Source: Pseudarthrobacter sp. MM222 (GTDB taxonomy: Bacteria; Actinomycetota; Actinomycetes; Actinomycetales; Micrococcaceae). Taken from it: DNA of 64,000 bases. Of the stretch, positions 54,623-63,578 are shown one piece after another. The stretch covers positions 3,720,001 to 3,784,000 of the forward strand of contig NZ_OX352321.1 in assembly GCF_947090775.1 (NCBI RefSeq), in the 5' to 3' direction. The notes under the pieces are model-generated. The model was not told the origin of the DNA. It searched no databases and saw only the letters and a program-made list of their open reading frames with translations. The position numbers were made by a program, and so were the translations under genes. Within the stretch, counting starts at the first letter, position 1; each line of letters opens with the position of its first letter.

Positions 54623-55461
54623 TGCTCTTCTTTCCTGTTGTTGGTCCGCCACCACGTGCTGACCTCCTGGCACGTTGCGAACCAGACGGCGCCATCTTCC
54701 TGCATGTGGTCGATCCAACGGTCCAGAAGGACCGCACGGCCCGGTTTTCCTATCACCTTGGGATGGAAGATGGTGGTCAGGCACAGCCCTTCGCGGTGGT
54801 AGCCGTCAAATTCGCGCACCCAGTTGTCCAGCGTCAGCTCGTAGCTGGCGATCCGGTCACCGCCGGAGGGCCAGTCCGGATTGGTGGTGTAGGCCAGCGA
54901 GGCGTAGTCGTCCATGTCGGAGCGCGCAGGGATTTCCACGAGCCTTCCGCCGGGGTGGAAGTAGGGGCGGTCATCCCCGCGCATGGAGCTGGAGTATTCG
55001 AAGCCCCGTTCGGCCAGCAACGCCGGGGTTTCCGGCCGCCAGTCCCCGGACGGTGTACGGAAGCCCACGGCGGCGGCCCCCAGCGTGTTGCGGAAAATAC
55101 GTTGGCTCGTGTCGATGACGTCCCCTTGCTGGTCTGCGGAGAGATCCCAGTACTTCTCGTGCTTGTAGCCGTGGTGGCCCACCTCGTGGCCGCGGTCGAC
55201 GATGGTCCGGCACTTGTCGGGCCAGGTCTCCACCACCCAGGCGGGCGTGAAGAAGGTGGCGCGGACCTGGCGGCGGTCCAGCAGCGCCAGGATCCGGTCC
55301 AAGGCCCGCCATGGTCCGTACGCGCCTTGGGCAAAGTACTCAGGACGGTCCCAGATGGATCCTGTGAGCATCGCATCGCCGGTGGGACCGTCAAGGTCAA
55401 AAGCCAGGGCGACGGCGCTTTGCTTACCTTCCGGCCACGCCGTCGCCCTGGCTTCCGTCAT
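54619..55461 (-). CDS. Polysaccharide-deacetylase-family hydrolase (PuuE-like)
   Basis: This 280-aa NodB-fold metal hydrolase has motif 1 AFDLDGPTGD (Asp22, Asp24), motif 2 GHEVGHHGYKHEKY (His96/97, His101), motif 3 GFRTPSGDW (Arg135) and a late HPKV histidine. The HEVGHHGYxHE version resembles cofactor-independent allantoinase PuuE and related amide hydrolases rather than chitin deacetylases. A cytosolic C-N bond substrate is therefore likely. There is no signal peptide. I prefer the ATG at 55461, which aligns with the paralogue's start, to the TTG at 55476 that overlaps the SBP stop. Confidence 0.87.
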   Translation of the reverse strand: MTEARATAWPEGKQSAVALAFDLDGPTGDAMLTGSIWDRPEYFAQGAYGPWRALDRILALLDRRQVRATFFTPAWVVETWPDKCRTIVDRGHEVGHHGYKHEKYWDLSADQQGDVIDTSQRIFRNTLGAAAVGFRTPSGDWRPETPALLAERGFEYSSSMRGDDRPYFHPGGRLVEIPARSDMDDYASLAYTTNPDWPSGGDRIASYELTLDNWVREFDGYHREGLCLTTIFHPKVIGKPGRAVLLDRWIDHMQEDGAVWFATCQEVSTWWRTNNRKEEQ

Positions 55462-55472
55462 TGATTCAGTGG

Positions 55473-56348
55473 TCAAGACTTGACGCCGTTGATCTCCGGC
55501 TTGGTGCTGCCGTAGCCCAGTCCGTGGCCGTCGAGGATTTTCTGGTAGTCACCGCTGGCAATGATTTTGTCGAAGGCGTCCTTGACGGCGTTCGCGAGCT
55601 GGGTGTCGCCCTTCTTCATCAGGACACCAAAAGGCTTGGCCGGAAGGGCGTCAAGGACGGGCTGGTACTTTCCGGGTTCCGTTTTCGCGAAGTAGGCGAG
55701 GTTTTCCGCGCCCTGGGCCGCCAGGTCTGCCCGGCCCTGGTCGATCTGCAGGCGCGCGGCGGCTCCCGAGTCGGTGGCCAGGATGCTGATCTCGGGCAGG
55801 CCTTGATCGGTGCAGACCGTCTTGCTGAGCGCCTTGACCTGCTCGAAGTAGTCTGTCTTGCCGCTCACTGCCAGGCTCTTTCCGCAGGCATCAGACTGCT
55901 TGGTGAACTCGCCGGCCCTGGCCCCGGATGTGTAAAGCCGGCCCTGGGACTTGAAGTAGTCCACAAAATCAACCGTCTTCTGCCGCTCCAGGGTGTCCGA
56001 GATGCCGGACATGACCAGGTCTACGCGGCCGGTCTGCACTGAGTTGATCAGCTGGTCGAAGGGCGATTCGACCACTTCGATTTTCACCCCCAGCACCTCG
56101 CCCAGCTTCTGCTGCAGTTCAATGTCCAGGCCGGCGAGTTTGTCGCCGTCGCGGTATTCCATGGGCGGAAAGTCGGGAGACAGCCCGATCCGGATGGATC
56201 CGGCGTCCTTGATGGCCTGGGGCAGGCCCGCGGTGTCCGTACTTGAGGAGGGCGTCGCGGTGCCGGTTCCGCCGACGCAGCCGGTGAGGCCAAGCGTGAC
56301 GACGGCGGCGATTGCGCCGATGCGCGCGGTGGTGTTGAGGTGCTTCAT
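55473..56348 (-). CDS. Amino-acid ABC transporter substrate-binding lipoprotein
   Basis: This 291-aa family-3 solute-binding protein has a lipoprotein signal, VVTLGLTGCVGGTG, with the lipidated Cys near residue 24. The family core is SIRIGLSPDFPPMEY, GLDIELQQKLGEVLG, NSVQTGRVDLVMSGISDT and GRADLAAQGAEN. It probably binds an amino acid or an N-substituted amino acid and passes it to the permease and ATPase encoded just upstream. It is followed by the two deacetylase-family genes. Confidence 0.93.
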   Translation of the reverse strand: MKHLNTTARIGAIAAVVTLGLTGCVGGTGTATPSSSTDTAGLPQAIKDAGSIRIGLSPDFPPMEYRDGDKLAGLDIELQQKLGEVLGVKIEVVESPFDQLINSVQTGRVDLVMSGISDTLERQKTVDFVDYFKSQGRLYTSGARAGEFTKQSDACGKSLAVSGKTDYFEQVKALSKTVCTDQGLPEISILATDSGAAARLQIDQGRADLAAQGAENLAYFAKTEPGKYQPVLDALPAKPFGVLMKKGDTQLANAVKDAFDKIIASGDYQKILDGHGLGYGSTKPEINGVKS

Positions 56349-56410
56349 GGGATGCTCCAGGATTCGTTGAGAGGGGTGAGGGGAGGGATGGCCGGGCTTG
56401 GGGACTAGAA

Positions 56411-57178
56411 CTAGAAGACGCGGGAGAGGAAGGCCTGGGTCCGCTCGTGGCGGGGATTCCCAAGGACGTCCTGGGGCGTGCCGATTTCGACGATCTCGCC
56501 GTCGTGCATGAACGCCACACGGTCCGCGACTTCCTTGGCGAACCCGATTTCATGGGTGACAACGATCATGGTGAGGCCAGACCGGGCCAAGTCCTTCATG
56601 ACATCGAGGACTTCGCCGACGAGCTCGGGGTCAAGGGCGGAGGTGGGCTCGTCGAAGAGGATGAGTTCCGGCTGCATGGCGAGAGCCCTGGCAATGGCCA
56701 CGCGCTGTTGCTGGCCGCCGGAGAGCTGGCGGGGATAGGAGTCCTCGCGTCCTTCCAGACCCACGCGGGCAAGCATTTCGGAGGCTAGCCGCTTGGCTTC
56801 GGCGGGTTTCTCCTTTTTCACGAGCACGGGACCTTCAATGATGTTCTCAAGGACGGTCATGTGGGGAAACAGATTGAACCGCTGGAACACCATGCCGATG
56901 GAACGCCGCTGCCGGGCCGCTTCCTTGTCGGACAGCTCAAACAGACGGTTGCCGTCCTGCCGGTACCCTACGACTTTGTCACCGACCCAGATTCGTCCGT
57001 TGGACAGGGTTTCCAGGTGGTTGATGCAGCGCAGGAAGGTGCTTTTCCCGGAGCCGGACGCGCCGAGCAGGCAAACGACCTCGCCCCTGTTGACCTCAAG
57101 GTTGATCCCCTTCAGGACCTCATTCAGCCCAAAGCTTTTGTGGACATTCTCGGCACGGACCAATGCTGTAGCGTTCAC
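56411..57178 (-). CDS. Amino-acid ABC transporter ATP-binding protein
   Basis: This 255-aa ATPase of the GlnQ/HisP (PAAT) family has Walker [12 protein letters not shown] near 34-44, the Q-loop in [10 protein letters not shown], signature LSGGQQQR near 148-155, Walker [14 protein letters not shown] and the H-loop VTHEIGF. Its start overlaps the permease stop by 4 bases (57175-57178). It powers uptake of the ligand of the lipoprotein encoded 62 bases downstream. Confidence 0.96.
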   Translation of the reverse strand: MNATALVRAENVHKSFGLNEVLKGINLEVNRGEVVCLLGASGSGKSTFLRCINHLETLSNGRIWVGDKVVGYRQDGNRLFELSDKEAARQRRSIGMVFQRFNLFPHMTVLENIIEGPVLVKKEKPAEAKRLASEMLARVGLEGREDSYPRQLSGGQQQRVAIARALAMQPELILFDEPTSALDPELVGEVLDVMKDLARSGLTMIVVTHEIGFAKEVADRVAFMHDGEIVEIGTPQDVLGNPRHERTQAFLSRVF

Positions 57179-58095
57179 GGGGTTGCCTTTCTGTAAGTGC
57201 CGAAAATCCGCGAGATGCGCTGGATCGGCGTCAGCGGGAGCTGCCGGCTCGAGGAGCCCTTGGCGAAGGACCGTTCCAGGTAGTACTGGCCGATGCTAAG
57301 GATCGACACCGCCCCGAGATACCAGATCGCACAGACGATGAGCAGCTCCATGATGCGGTTGTTGACGTAGTAGATGTGCTGGGCTTCGGAGAGGATCTCG
57401 CTGACTCCGATGGCCGAAGCGAGGGACGTTGTTTTCAGCATGCCAATTACTTCGTTCCCCACCGGAGGGATGATCACCCGCATCGCTTGCGGCAGCACGA
57501 TCCGCCGCATGGCCTGCAGCCGGGTCATCCCCACCGCCTGCGCCGCCTCCGTCTGCCCTTCGTCCACGGACAGGATTCCGCCGCGGACCACCTCAGAGGT
57601 GTAGGCGCCCTGGTTCAGGCCAAGGCCGATGGAGGCCGCGACGAACGGCGAGAGGATGTCGATCATGCGGCCTTGGAAGACACCGGGAATCCCTACGACC
57701 GGAAAGATCAGCGCCAGGTTGAACCACATCAGCAGCTGCAGGTACACCGGGGTTCCGCGGAACACCCATATGTAGAGCCACGCCACCCCGGAGGTCACCG
57801 GATTCTTGGATAGCCGCATGACCGCTGTAACCACACCAAGGACCAGCCCGATCACCATGGCCACGACCGTCAGGACAATGGCGACGCCGATGCCTTGGAT
57901 GAGGACGGGTACAGTCAGGTACTCGGTGACGGTAGGCCAATCGAGCTGGGCGCGGGAGAAGGACACTCCCAGCCAGACCAGGAAGACCACCACAAGTCCG
58001 GCGCTGATCCAGCGCGCAACGTGCCGGCGCGGCACGATCTTGAGGTCCAGCGTTGACGCGTCCTGCATTTTGCCTGACTCAGTTTGAGTATTCAT
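57175..58095 (-). CDS. Amino-acid ABC transporter permease
   Basis: This 306-aa permease of the HisMQ family has about five or six hydrophobic segments. The EAA loop is [24 protein letters not shown] near 190-213, and [19 protein letters not shown] is the usual RGTP block. An N-terminal cytosolic extension of about 30 residues precedes TM1. Only one permease gene is present, so it presumably homodimerises. It starts 65 bases after the lyase gene. Confidence 0.94.
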   Translation of the reverse strand: MNTQTESGKMQDASTLDLKIVPRRHVARWISAGLVVVFLVWLGVSFSRAQLDWPTVTEYLTVPVLIQGIGVAIVLTVVAMVIGLVLGVVTAVMRLSKNPVTSGVAWLYIWVFRGTPVYLQLLMWFNLALIFPVVGIPGVFQGRMIDILSPFVAASIGLGLNQGAYTSEVVRGGILSVDEGQTEAAQAVGMTRLQAMRRIVLPQAMRVIIPPVGNEVIGMLKTTSLASAIGVSEILSEAQHIYYVNNRIMELLIVCAIWYLGAVSILSIGQYYLERSFAKGSSSRQLPLTPIQRISRIFGTYRKATP

Positions 58096-58160
58096 TGGGT
58101 TTCCTGATCTGGGAGATATTGGTGCGGCCGGACCCAGCCGCTCAATGTCACGGCCGGCTC

Positions 58161-59603
58161 CTAGGAGGCCGCGGCGGCTTGCACCCGCAGGCCCTGGTAG
58201 TGCCCGGACCAGCTCAGCACCTGGTCCAGCCGGACGCGGAGACGCGTCAACTGCTCTTCGACGCGCGCCGGCGCCGTCCCGCCAAACCCGCTGTGGGCCT
58301 CCAGCGCCGCCTCGATAGTCAGGACTTCGCGGACAGCGGGAGTCAGGCGCGAATCCACTGAGGCCAGCTGGTCGTCCGTGAGGTCTCCGTAGTCCAGACC
58401 ATGCGATTCGCAGTACTGCACCAGCGCGCCGGAAATGTCGTGCGCCTCACTGAAGGGAATGCCCTGCCGGGCAAGCCAGTCAGCCACTTCGGTGGCCAGG
58501 GTGAAACCTGCGGTGGACTGCCGGGTGACTTCCGCGACGTTGACTGTGAACGTGCGCACCAGCCCGCTGAGCGCGGGTAGTGCTACCTCCAGCGTTTCGA
58601 CGGCGTCGATGACAGCGTTCTTGTCTTCGGCCAGGTCCCGGTTGTAGGCGAGCGGCAGGGACTTTACCGCTGCCATGAGACCCACGAGGTCCCCCAGGAC
58701 GCGGCCTGCCTTGCCACGGGCTAGCTCCGCGATGTCCGGATTTTTCTTCTGCGGCATGATGGAGCTTCCGGTGCAGTATGCATCATCCATTCGGATCCAC
58801 CGGAACTGCTGGGACGCCCAGGAGATGATCTCTTCACACAGGCGTGAAATGTCGATCAGGGTCAGGGAGCAGACAAATAGAAACTCAATGGCGGCGTCGC
58901 GGCTGCCAACGGCGTCGATAGAATTTTCGGCGCTGGTTTCGTAGCCTTGGTCCCGCGCTGCCACCTCCGGGTTCAGAGCAAACGTTGAGCCCGCAAGCGC
59001 CGCAGCGCCGAGCGGTGAAACGGCGGCCCTCTTATCCCAGTCCTGGAACCGGTGGAGGTCCCGCAACAGGGGCTGGGCGTGAGCCAGGAGCTGGTGGCCG
59101 AAAACCACTGGCTGGGCGGACTGCAGATGGGTGAAACCCGGCACCGGCGTGTGCAGGTGTTGCTCCGCCTGTCCCGCGAGGGCCTGGGCCAGTTCCACCA
59201 CCAAGGCACTGAGAGTGCGGACCTTGTCCCTCATGTAGAGGCGGAGATCGTTGGCGGCCTGGTCGTTCCGGGACCGTCCTGCGCGGATTTTGCCACCGTC
59301 CGGGCCCATGCGTTCAATGAGAACGCGCTCCAGGAACGTGTGGACATCCTCGTCCTGCTCCTTGGGTTCAATCCCCCCTGCCGCGAAGTCGCGGCTGAGG
59401 TCGTCCAGGACGTTGATGAACTCCGTGAGTTCCGCGTCCGAGATCAGACCGGACCTGTTCAGCTCCCGGACGTGGGCGCGGGAACCGTGAAGGTCGTAGG
59501 GTGCCATCGCAAAGTACCGGGGGTCCGACCGGGAGAATCGGGAAAGCTCCGGGCTGGATGCGCCGGCAAACCGGCCGCCCCACAGTTTGGTTTGCGCTGT
59601 CAT
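58161..59603 (-). CDS. Argininosuccinate-lyase-like C-N lyase
   Basis: This 480-aa protein of the aspartase/fumarase superfamily is closest to argininosuccinate lyase: KLWGGRFAG at 6-14, RAGRSRNDQ near 107-115, GFTHLQSAQP at 156-165 and signature GSSIMPQKKNPD at 279-290 with the catalytic Ser. Such enzymes release fumarate from an N-succinyl group by anti-elimination. No argG or other arginine gene is nearby. Instead the gene heads an ABC-importer, deacetylase and MmgE/PrpD operon under a LacI regulator, so the substrate may be another N-(1,2-dicarboxyethyl) amino acid. A role as ordinary ArgH cannot be excluded. Confidence 0.88.
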   Translation of the reverse strand: MTAQTKLWGGRFAGASSPELSRFSRSDPRYFAMAPYDLHGSRAHVRELNRSGLISDAELTEFINVLDDLSRDFAAGGIEPKEQDEDVHTFLERVLIERMGPDGGKIRAGRSRNDQAANDLRLYMRDKVRTLSALVVELAQALAGQAEQHLHTPVPGFTHLQSAQPVVFGHQLLAHAQPLLRDLHRFQDWDKRAAVSPLGAAALAGSTFALNPEVAARDQGYETSAENSIDAVGSRDAAIEFLFVCSLTLIDISRLCEEIISWASQQFRWIRMDDAYCTGSSIMPQKKNPDIAELARGKAGRVLGDLVGLMAAVKSLPLAYNRDLAEDKNAVIDAVETLEVALPALSGLVRTFTVNVAEVTRQSTAGFTLATEVADWLARQGIPFSEAHDISGALVQYCESHGLDYGDLTDDQLASVDSRLTPAVREVLTIEAALEAHSGFGGTAPARVEEQLTRLRVRLDQVLSWSGHYQGLRVQAAAAS

Positions 59604-59746
59604 GGTTTGCTCCTCAAGGTGTGAAAGAAGTGACCGGAGTCACCTGCATGTAACCAAAGTATTCCCTGAGTAAACGTGAGTCAATGATTACGATGTAAAT
59701 TGTTTGTTTCCGGGAGACTGGTATCAGTTCATTTATAAAGCGAAAG

Positions 59747-59760
59747 AGATACCGGTATCT
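59747..59760. promoter_or_regulatory. LacI-type operator candidate (14-bp perfect palindrome)
   Basis: AGATACCGGTATCT is perfectly symmetric with the central CG typical of LacI-family operators. A related partial site, agactggtatcag, lies near 59714-59726. Both sit in the 290-bp gap between the lacI-type gene and the lyase gene, about 110-160 bases upstream of the lyase start. The rest of the gap is AT-rich and holds no gene. Confidence 0.6.
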
Positions 59761-59893
59761 GACTGGCGACGACGTTACGTCAGAGTGGGATGTGCGTCAA
59801 CGACTTGCCCGCGCCTCACCTGAAAATGACGCGTCGACGGGCGCCATGTGGGCCAGCGCGTTGGAGGCCACCAATCGGCGGGACCGTGGGCTA

Positions 59894-60970
59894 TTAGGCC
59901 GAATCTGCCAGCGGTTGGGCCGGTCGGAGGTCCGCCACTGAGGATCGTTCGATGAACTCGGTCGGCAGCAGGTGGTCCGTGCCTTCGGGCCCGGTGCCGG
60001 CGATGCGGTCCAACAGGACACCCGCCGCCCTCGCTCCCAAGTCGTAAGCGGGGATGGCGACTACCGACACACCCGGCGTGCTGACAGTCATCCAGTCGGC
60101 GTCGTCAAGGCAAACCAGCGATACATCTTCAGGGATCCTCAGTCCGGCCTCCCGGATGGCCTGGAACGCAGGCAGGGCCAGCCTGCTGTAGGACATGATG
60201 AGGACACTGGGCCGGTCTGGACGCTTCACCAGCTCCGACACCACGTCCCGCGTCTGCTGCGGGGACATGGCCCCGGTTATGAACTCGTACTCGACCCCAG
60301 TTTCGGCGGAGGCATCGCGGATGGCCCGAACCCGGTCTGCAATAGTGGAAATTGGCAGCGGATAGCCACGTTCCAGCTCCAGTGGCGTCTTTGTGGTGGC
60401 CGAGATGAAGGCGAGCTTCCGATGTCCACGGCTGGCAACGTATTCCACTACGCTCTTTGCGTCCGCGTAGCAGTCCGTGCCCACCCAGTCCGTCTGGATG
60501 TTGTCAGGTCTCCGGTCAAAAAGCACCAAAGGCCTCTTCATCTTCACAACATCCAGCAGATGGGAAGAATCGCTTCGGGACGTCGAGGCTACAACCAGCC
60601 CGTCAACGCGCTTGGCCAGGAAGACCTCCACTGCATCTCGCTCGGCCTCCAGATTCTCGTCGGTGTTAGCCAGGATCACGTCAAAGCCAGACTTCTTGGC
60701 CGCATCCGTAATCCCCCGGACGGCACGCGCGAAGTGTGGATTCTCAATGTCGCTAATGACCACACCAATGGTGTGGGACCGCCCGGAACTCACACTGCGG
60801 GCCAACGCATTGCCACGGTAACCCAACGTCTCCGCTGCCGCCTCCACCATCGCCGCAAGGTCCTGGCGGACGGAGCCATATCCCCCCAGGGCGCGGGCAG
60901 CTGTGGCCCGCGAGACACCCGCGAGCCTCGCCACATCGGCCAGGCGGGGATTTGTATAATTTGGCTCCAT
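59894..60970 (-). CDS. LacI-family transcriptional regulator
   Basis: This 358-aa repressor has an N-terminal HTH (LADVARLAGVSRATAARALGG) and hinge helix (GNALARSVSSGRS), followed by a periplasmic-binding-like effector domain (TIGVVISDIENPHFARAVRG, VDGLVVASTS, LVLFDRRPDNIQTDWVGTD). I chose the ATG at 60970. The TTG two codons earlier is unlikely. It is on the same strand and just upstream of the lyase/ABC operon and most likely controls it through the palindrome at 59747. The effector is probably the imported substrate or its product. Confidence 0.93.
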   Translation of the reverse strand: MEPNYTNPRLADVARLAGVSRATAARALGGYGSVRQDLAAMVEAAAETLGYRGNALARSVSSGRSHTIGVVISDIENPHFARAVRGITDAAKKSGFDVILANTDENLEAERDAVEVFLAKRVDGLVVASTSRSDSSHLLDVVKMKRPLVLFDRRPDNIQTDWVGTDCYADAKSVVEYVASRGHRKLAFISATTKTPLELERGYPLPISTIADRVRAIRDASAETGVEYEFITGAMSPQQTRDVVSELVKRPDRPSVLIMSYSRLALPAFQAIREAGLRIPEDVSLVCLDDADWMTVSTPGVSVVAIPAYDLGARAAGVLLDRIAGTGPEGTDHLLPTEFIERSSVADLRPAQPLADSA

Positions 60971-61054
60971 AAGCAAAACCTACAACATTTGGCAATACTC
61001 CATAACCAATGAGTCCACCCGAGACACCGGTTTCCCGAATTCCGCGCGGCCGGC

Positions 61055-62167
61055 TTAGGGCGCGGAGTCCACCACCGACGTCCGCACGGACGTCCACGAC
61101 ACCACAGTTCCGGCAGGGGCATCCGGGTAATCCCGCTGCAGGACCGCCCGTTCCCCAATCACCAGCCCCGACGTGGGATCAATGATGATCTCCTGCCGGG
61201 ATCCTCCATCCGGCGACGGGATGCCGATGGCGATGCCCGTCCGTTCGTCGACTGTTGCCTGCTTGTCCACAACTGTGACGCCGGTGATGAGAGCGGCGGC
61301 CTTGTACAGGGCAGCACGCATATCGGCCGTGATGACACCGCTCCGCAGGCCATCCGCGATCGTCACGAATGCTTCAATTTCGGGGGACTTCCCGGAATCC
61401 TTCGTCCGCTCGTAGATGATGTCCAGCAGAGCCCGCGGATCTCCTGGCAGACTGCTGGCTTCCTTGAGGGGCGTGCCCCTAATGACTGTTTGCTCGTTCC
61501 CGTAGAAAGCGCCCCTTGGGGCGCGCAGAATGCCCACCAGCGGGGGCTGGCCTTCCGGCGGTCGTGATGCTGCCTGCAGTTTCCGTATCTGGGCGGCGGC
61601 GGCCTTGGCGGCTTCACTGGAGGACTCAAGGGGGACGCGGTCTTCGCGGTTCCAGACCCACTCCCCTTCCCTGTCCGCGGGCACGTAGACCTGGCCACCG
61701 GTTTTCTCCAGCCAGGACAACTGGCTTCCATCGGCGCCTACTGCGCTTGAGCCGTAGACGGACGCCGTGTCGATCTTCAGATACTGGTCGGGCCCCACCA
61801 CCGGGTCGGAGGTCCGGATGGCTGCCCCGGCTGCTTTGTTCAGGACCTCTGCGGCTTCGGCAGTTGCTCCCGGACGGTCGGGCAGGATGACATCGGCCGC
61901 CACGATGACGCCCACGAGGAACGCTGCAGCCGCCGAGGCCATCACGATCCTGCGCCGTATGCGGATGGGGCTGGTCCTGAATGAGGTGCCCGGCCGGGTG
62001 ATTGCGCTGAGATGGGAAACGGAACCGATCCCGGACTCAGCGTCTGAATTAAGGAATGAAAGCGATCTGGCCCGGCTCCTGGCCAATTCAGATTCACTGA
62101 CGGAGTGCCCGGGATCGGCAGATGCAAGCTGGTATTCGATGCTACCTGGCACGTTACTTTTGGTCAT
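61055..62167 (-). CDS. CU044_5270-family membrane protein, ECF sigma partner
   Basis: This 370-aa protein has one membrane segment near residues 72-92 (RRIVMASAAAAFLVGVIVAADVI) and a long extracytoplasmic domain with ALLDIIYERTKDSGKSPE and GIAIGIPSPDGGSRQEIIIDPTSGLVIGE. The family is found next to ECF sigma factors in actinobacteria, and its start overlaps the sigma gene stop by 4 bases here. It could act as an anti-sigma or sensor. No zinc-finger anti-sigma motif is visible in the cytosolic part. Confidence 0.82.
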   Translation of the reverse strand: MTKSNVPGSIEYQLASADPGHSVSESELARSRARSLSFLNSDAESGIGSVSHLSAITRPGTSFRTSPIRIRRRIVMASAAAAFLVGVIVAADVILPDRPGATAEAAEVLNKAAGAAIRTSDPVVGPDQYLKIDTASVYGSSAVGADGSQLSWLEKTGGQVYVPADREGEWVWNREDRVPLESSSEAAKAAAAQIRKLQAASRPPEGQPPLVGILRAPRGAFYGNEQTVIRGTPLKEASSLPGDPRALLDIIYERTKDSGKSPEIEAFVTIADGLRSGVITADMRAALYKAAALITGVTVVDKQATVDERTGIAIGIPSPDGGSRQEIIIDPTSGLVIGERAVLQRDYPDAPAGTVVSWTSVRTSVVDSAP

Positions 62168-62691
62168 CGTTCTGCTCCCTCTGGCTGTGCATCTGTACGT
62201 AGGAGACGGCTAAGTGCTTTGCGTGCCCGGTGCAGCCGCATCCTGACTGCCGTGGCGCTCGTGTTGAGCAGGTCCGAAACCTCATTGGAGCTAAAGCCGT
62301 CCCAGTAGGTCAGGAGCAGTACTTCGCGGTCCTCGGGGCCGAGTTGACTCAATGCATCTCGGATCGGGGATTCATCGTCGGAGCTATCGTGGTTACGCTC
62401 GAGGCGAAGAGCACCCAGGAGACTGGCGGACCGGACAGCTGACCGGTCATGGTTCCGGAGCACGTTCTTCGCTATCCCGAAGAGAACCATGACCGAAAGG
62501 CTCTCGTTGTGCGCTGTCTTCTCCCACGTGATCCTGAAGACTTCGGCACACAGATCTTCAGCGGTAGCGGCGTTTTCCGTTCGACGGCGGAAATAGCGGT
62601 AGATGCGGTCGTGGCCGGCGGCATGGGTGGCCAAGAAGCGTTTCTCCCTGTCCAAGTCCCCTCGTTCCGTCCCGACGGTTTGTAAGCTCAT
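62164..62691 (-). CDS. ECF-family RNA polymerase sigma factor
   Basis: This 175-aa sigma factor has region 2 (residues about 23-90, with AATAEDLCAEVFRITWEKT) and region 4 (about 115-165, LGPEDREVLLLTYWDGFSSNEVSDLL, then an HTH ending RMRLHRARKALSRLL). It is translationally coupled to the membrane protein downstream. Regulon and signal unknown. A terminator lies upstream of it, so it has its own promoter in 62692-62782. Confidence 0.93.
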   Translation of the reverse strand: MSLQTVGTERGDLDREKRFLATHAAGHDRIYRYFRRRTENAATAEDLCAEVFRITWEKTAHNESLSVMVLFGIAKNVLRNHDRSAVRSASLLGALRLERNHDSSDDESPIRDALSQLGPEDREVLLLTYWDGFSSNEVSDLLNTSATAVRMRLHRARKALSRLLRTDAQPEGAER

Positions 62692-62782
62692 GCCCTGTTA
62701 ATGTCCGGCAGCCCACAAAGTGTAACCAAGCGCCTCAAATTGGATCTGGTGCCAACTGATCGTTCGCTTCCAACACGCCGAC

Positions 62783-62812
62783 AAAAAATCCCCCGGGGCT
62801 TTCCCGGGGAAT
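62783..62812 (-). terminator. Rho-independent terminator
   Basis: On the minus strand CCCCGGG-aaag-CCCCGGGGG forms a GC-rich hairpin followed by ATTTTTT. It ends the transcript of the secreted-protein gene at 62850. Confidence 0.9.
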
Positions 62813-62849
62813 TCTTCGGACCACATTTGACGATGACGTCGCAGCGGGG

Positions 62850-63389
62850 CTAACGGCCGCCGCCGATCACCCCCTGTTCGACGGCCTTCGTGACGCCGTC
62901 GGCCTCGGCCTGAGTCAGAGTTGCATCTGCCACAGCCGGGTCCAGCTTGGTCTTCAGGGTGGCCGCGCGCTCCGCCTGTCCTTCGGCGCGGATCTCTGTG
63001 AGAGCGGCAGTGACCTTGGATTCCTCCACACCCAGGGCGGCAGCCAGGGAGGTGGCCAGAGCAGCGTCCCTGGCGGCGCGGTCCGACTCGCCATCAGCGG
63101 CTTCCGTGGTGGGCTTGTTGGCATCCCGGAAGGTCTGGAGTGGTGCGGTCACCTTTGCTTCGTCAACGCCGAGCTTCGCTGCCAAATCGGCAGCGAGCTG
63201 GCCACGATCCCCGCCGCGCCCGTGCTTGCCGGTGGCGTCAACAGATGTGTCGCTGGCAGCAGAGGAACTGGCGCTGGGCGTGGGGGTTGGCGTGGTGGTC
63301 GCCGAAGCCATCCCCGTGACTCCCAGGCCAAGTCCGAGTGCCAGTGCCGCAGCCGAGACGCCGAGCGTGATTTTCTTCTTGCGTGACAA
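62850..63389 (-). CDS. Secreted alanine-rich helical protein with internal repeats
   Basis: This 179-aa protein has a clear signal peptide (KKKITLGVSAAALALGLGLG, cleavage after ASA near residue 30) and a Thr/Pro/Ser linker. Two similar helical units follow: LAAKLGVDEAKVTAPLQTFRDA and LAAALGVEESKVTAALTEIRAE, each about 22 residues and separated by an acidic linker, then a third weaker one. Proteins with these LGVxExKVTAAL units are common in actinobacteria, but their role is unknown. Export to the cell surface is likely. Confidence 0.75.
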   Translation of the reverse strand: MSRKKKITLGVSAAALALGLGLGVTGMASATTTPTPTPSASSSAASDTSVDATGKHGRGGDRGQLAADLAAKLGVDEAKVTAPLQTFRDANKPTTEAADGESDRAARDAALATSLAAALGVEESKVTAALTEIRAEGQAERAATLKTKLDPAVADATLTQAEADGVTKAVEQGVIGGGR

Positions 63390-63578
63390 TGTATGGTCTC
63401 CCTAATCCGGCCGTAGCAAACGGCCCCGTGTAGTGCCGGCTACCTTTCCCCGGCTTCACTCACCACGATGCCCGGGAAATATTAGGAATGGCCTTTCGGA
63501 AACTGTCGGGAGGCTGTGAGATCCCGCGGCGGGTGGGGCTACGGCTCAGACCCGTTCCTCTGCCGCCCACCGGTCTGT

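Noticed and set aside
58161..59603. Plain assignment as the biosynthetic argH
   Set aside because: Motifs fit ArgH, but no arginine-biosynthesis neighbour is present and the gene heads a catabolic-looking operon. I kept the broader name.
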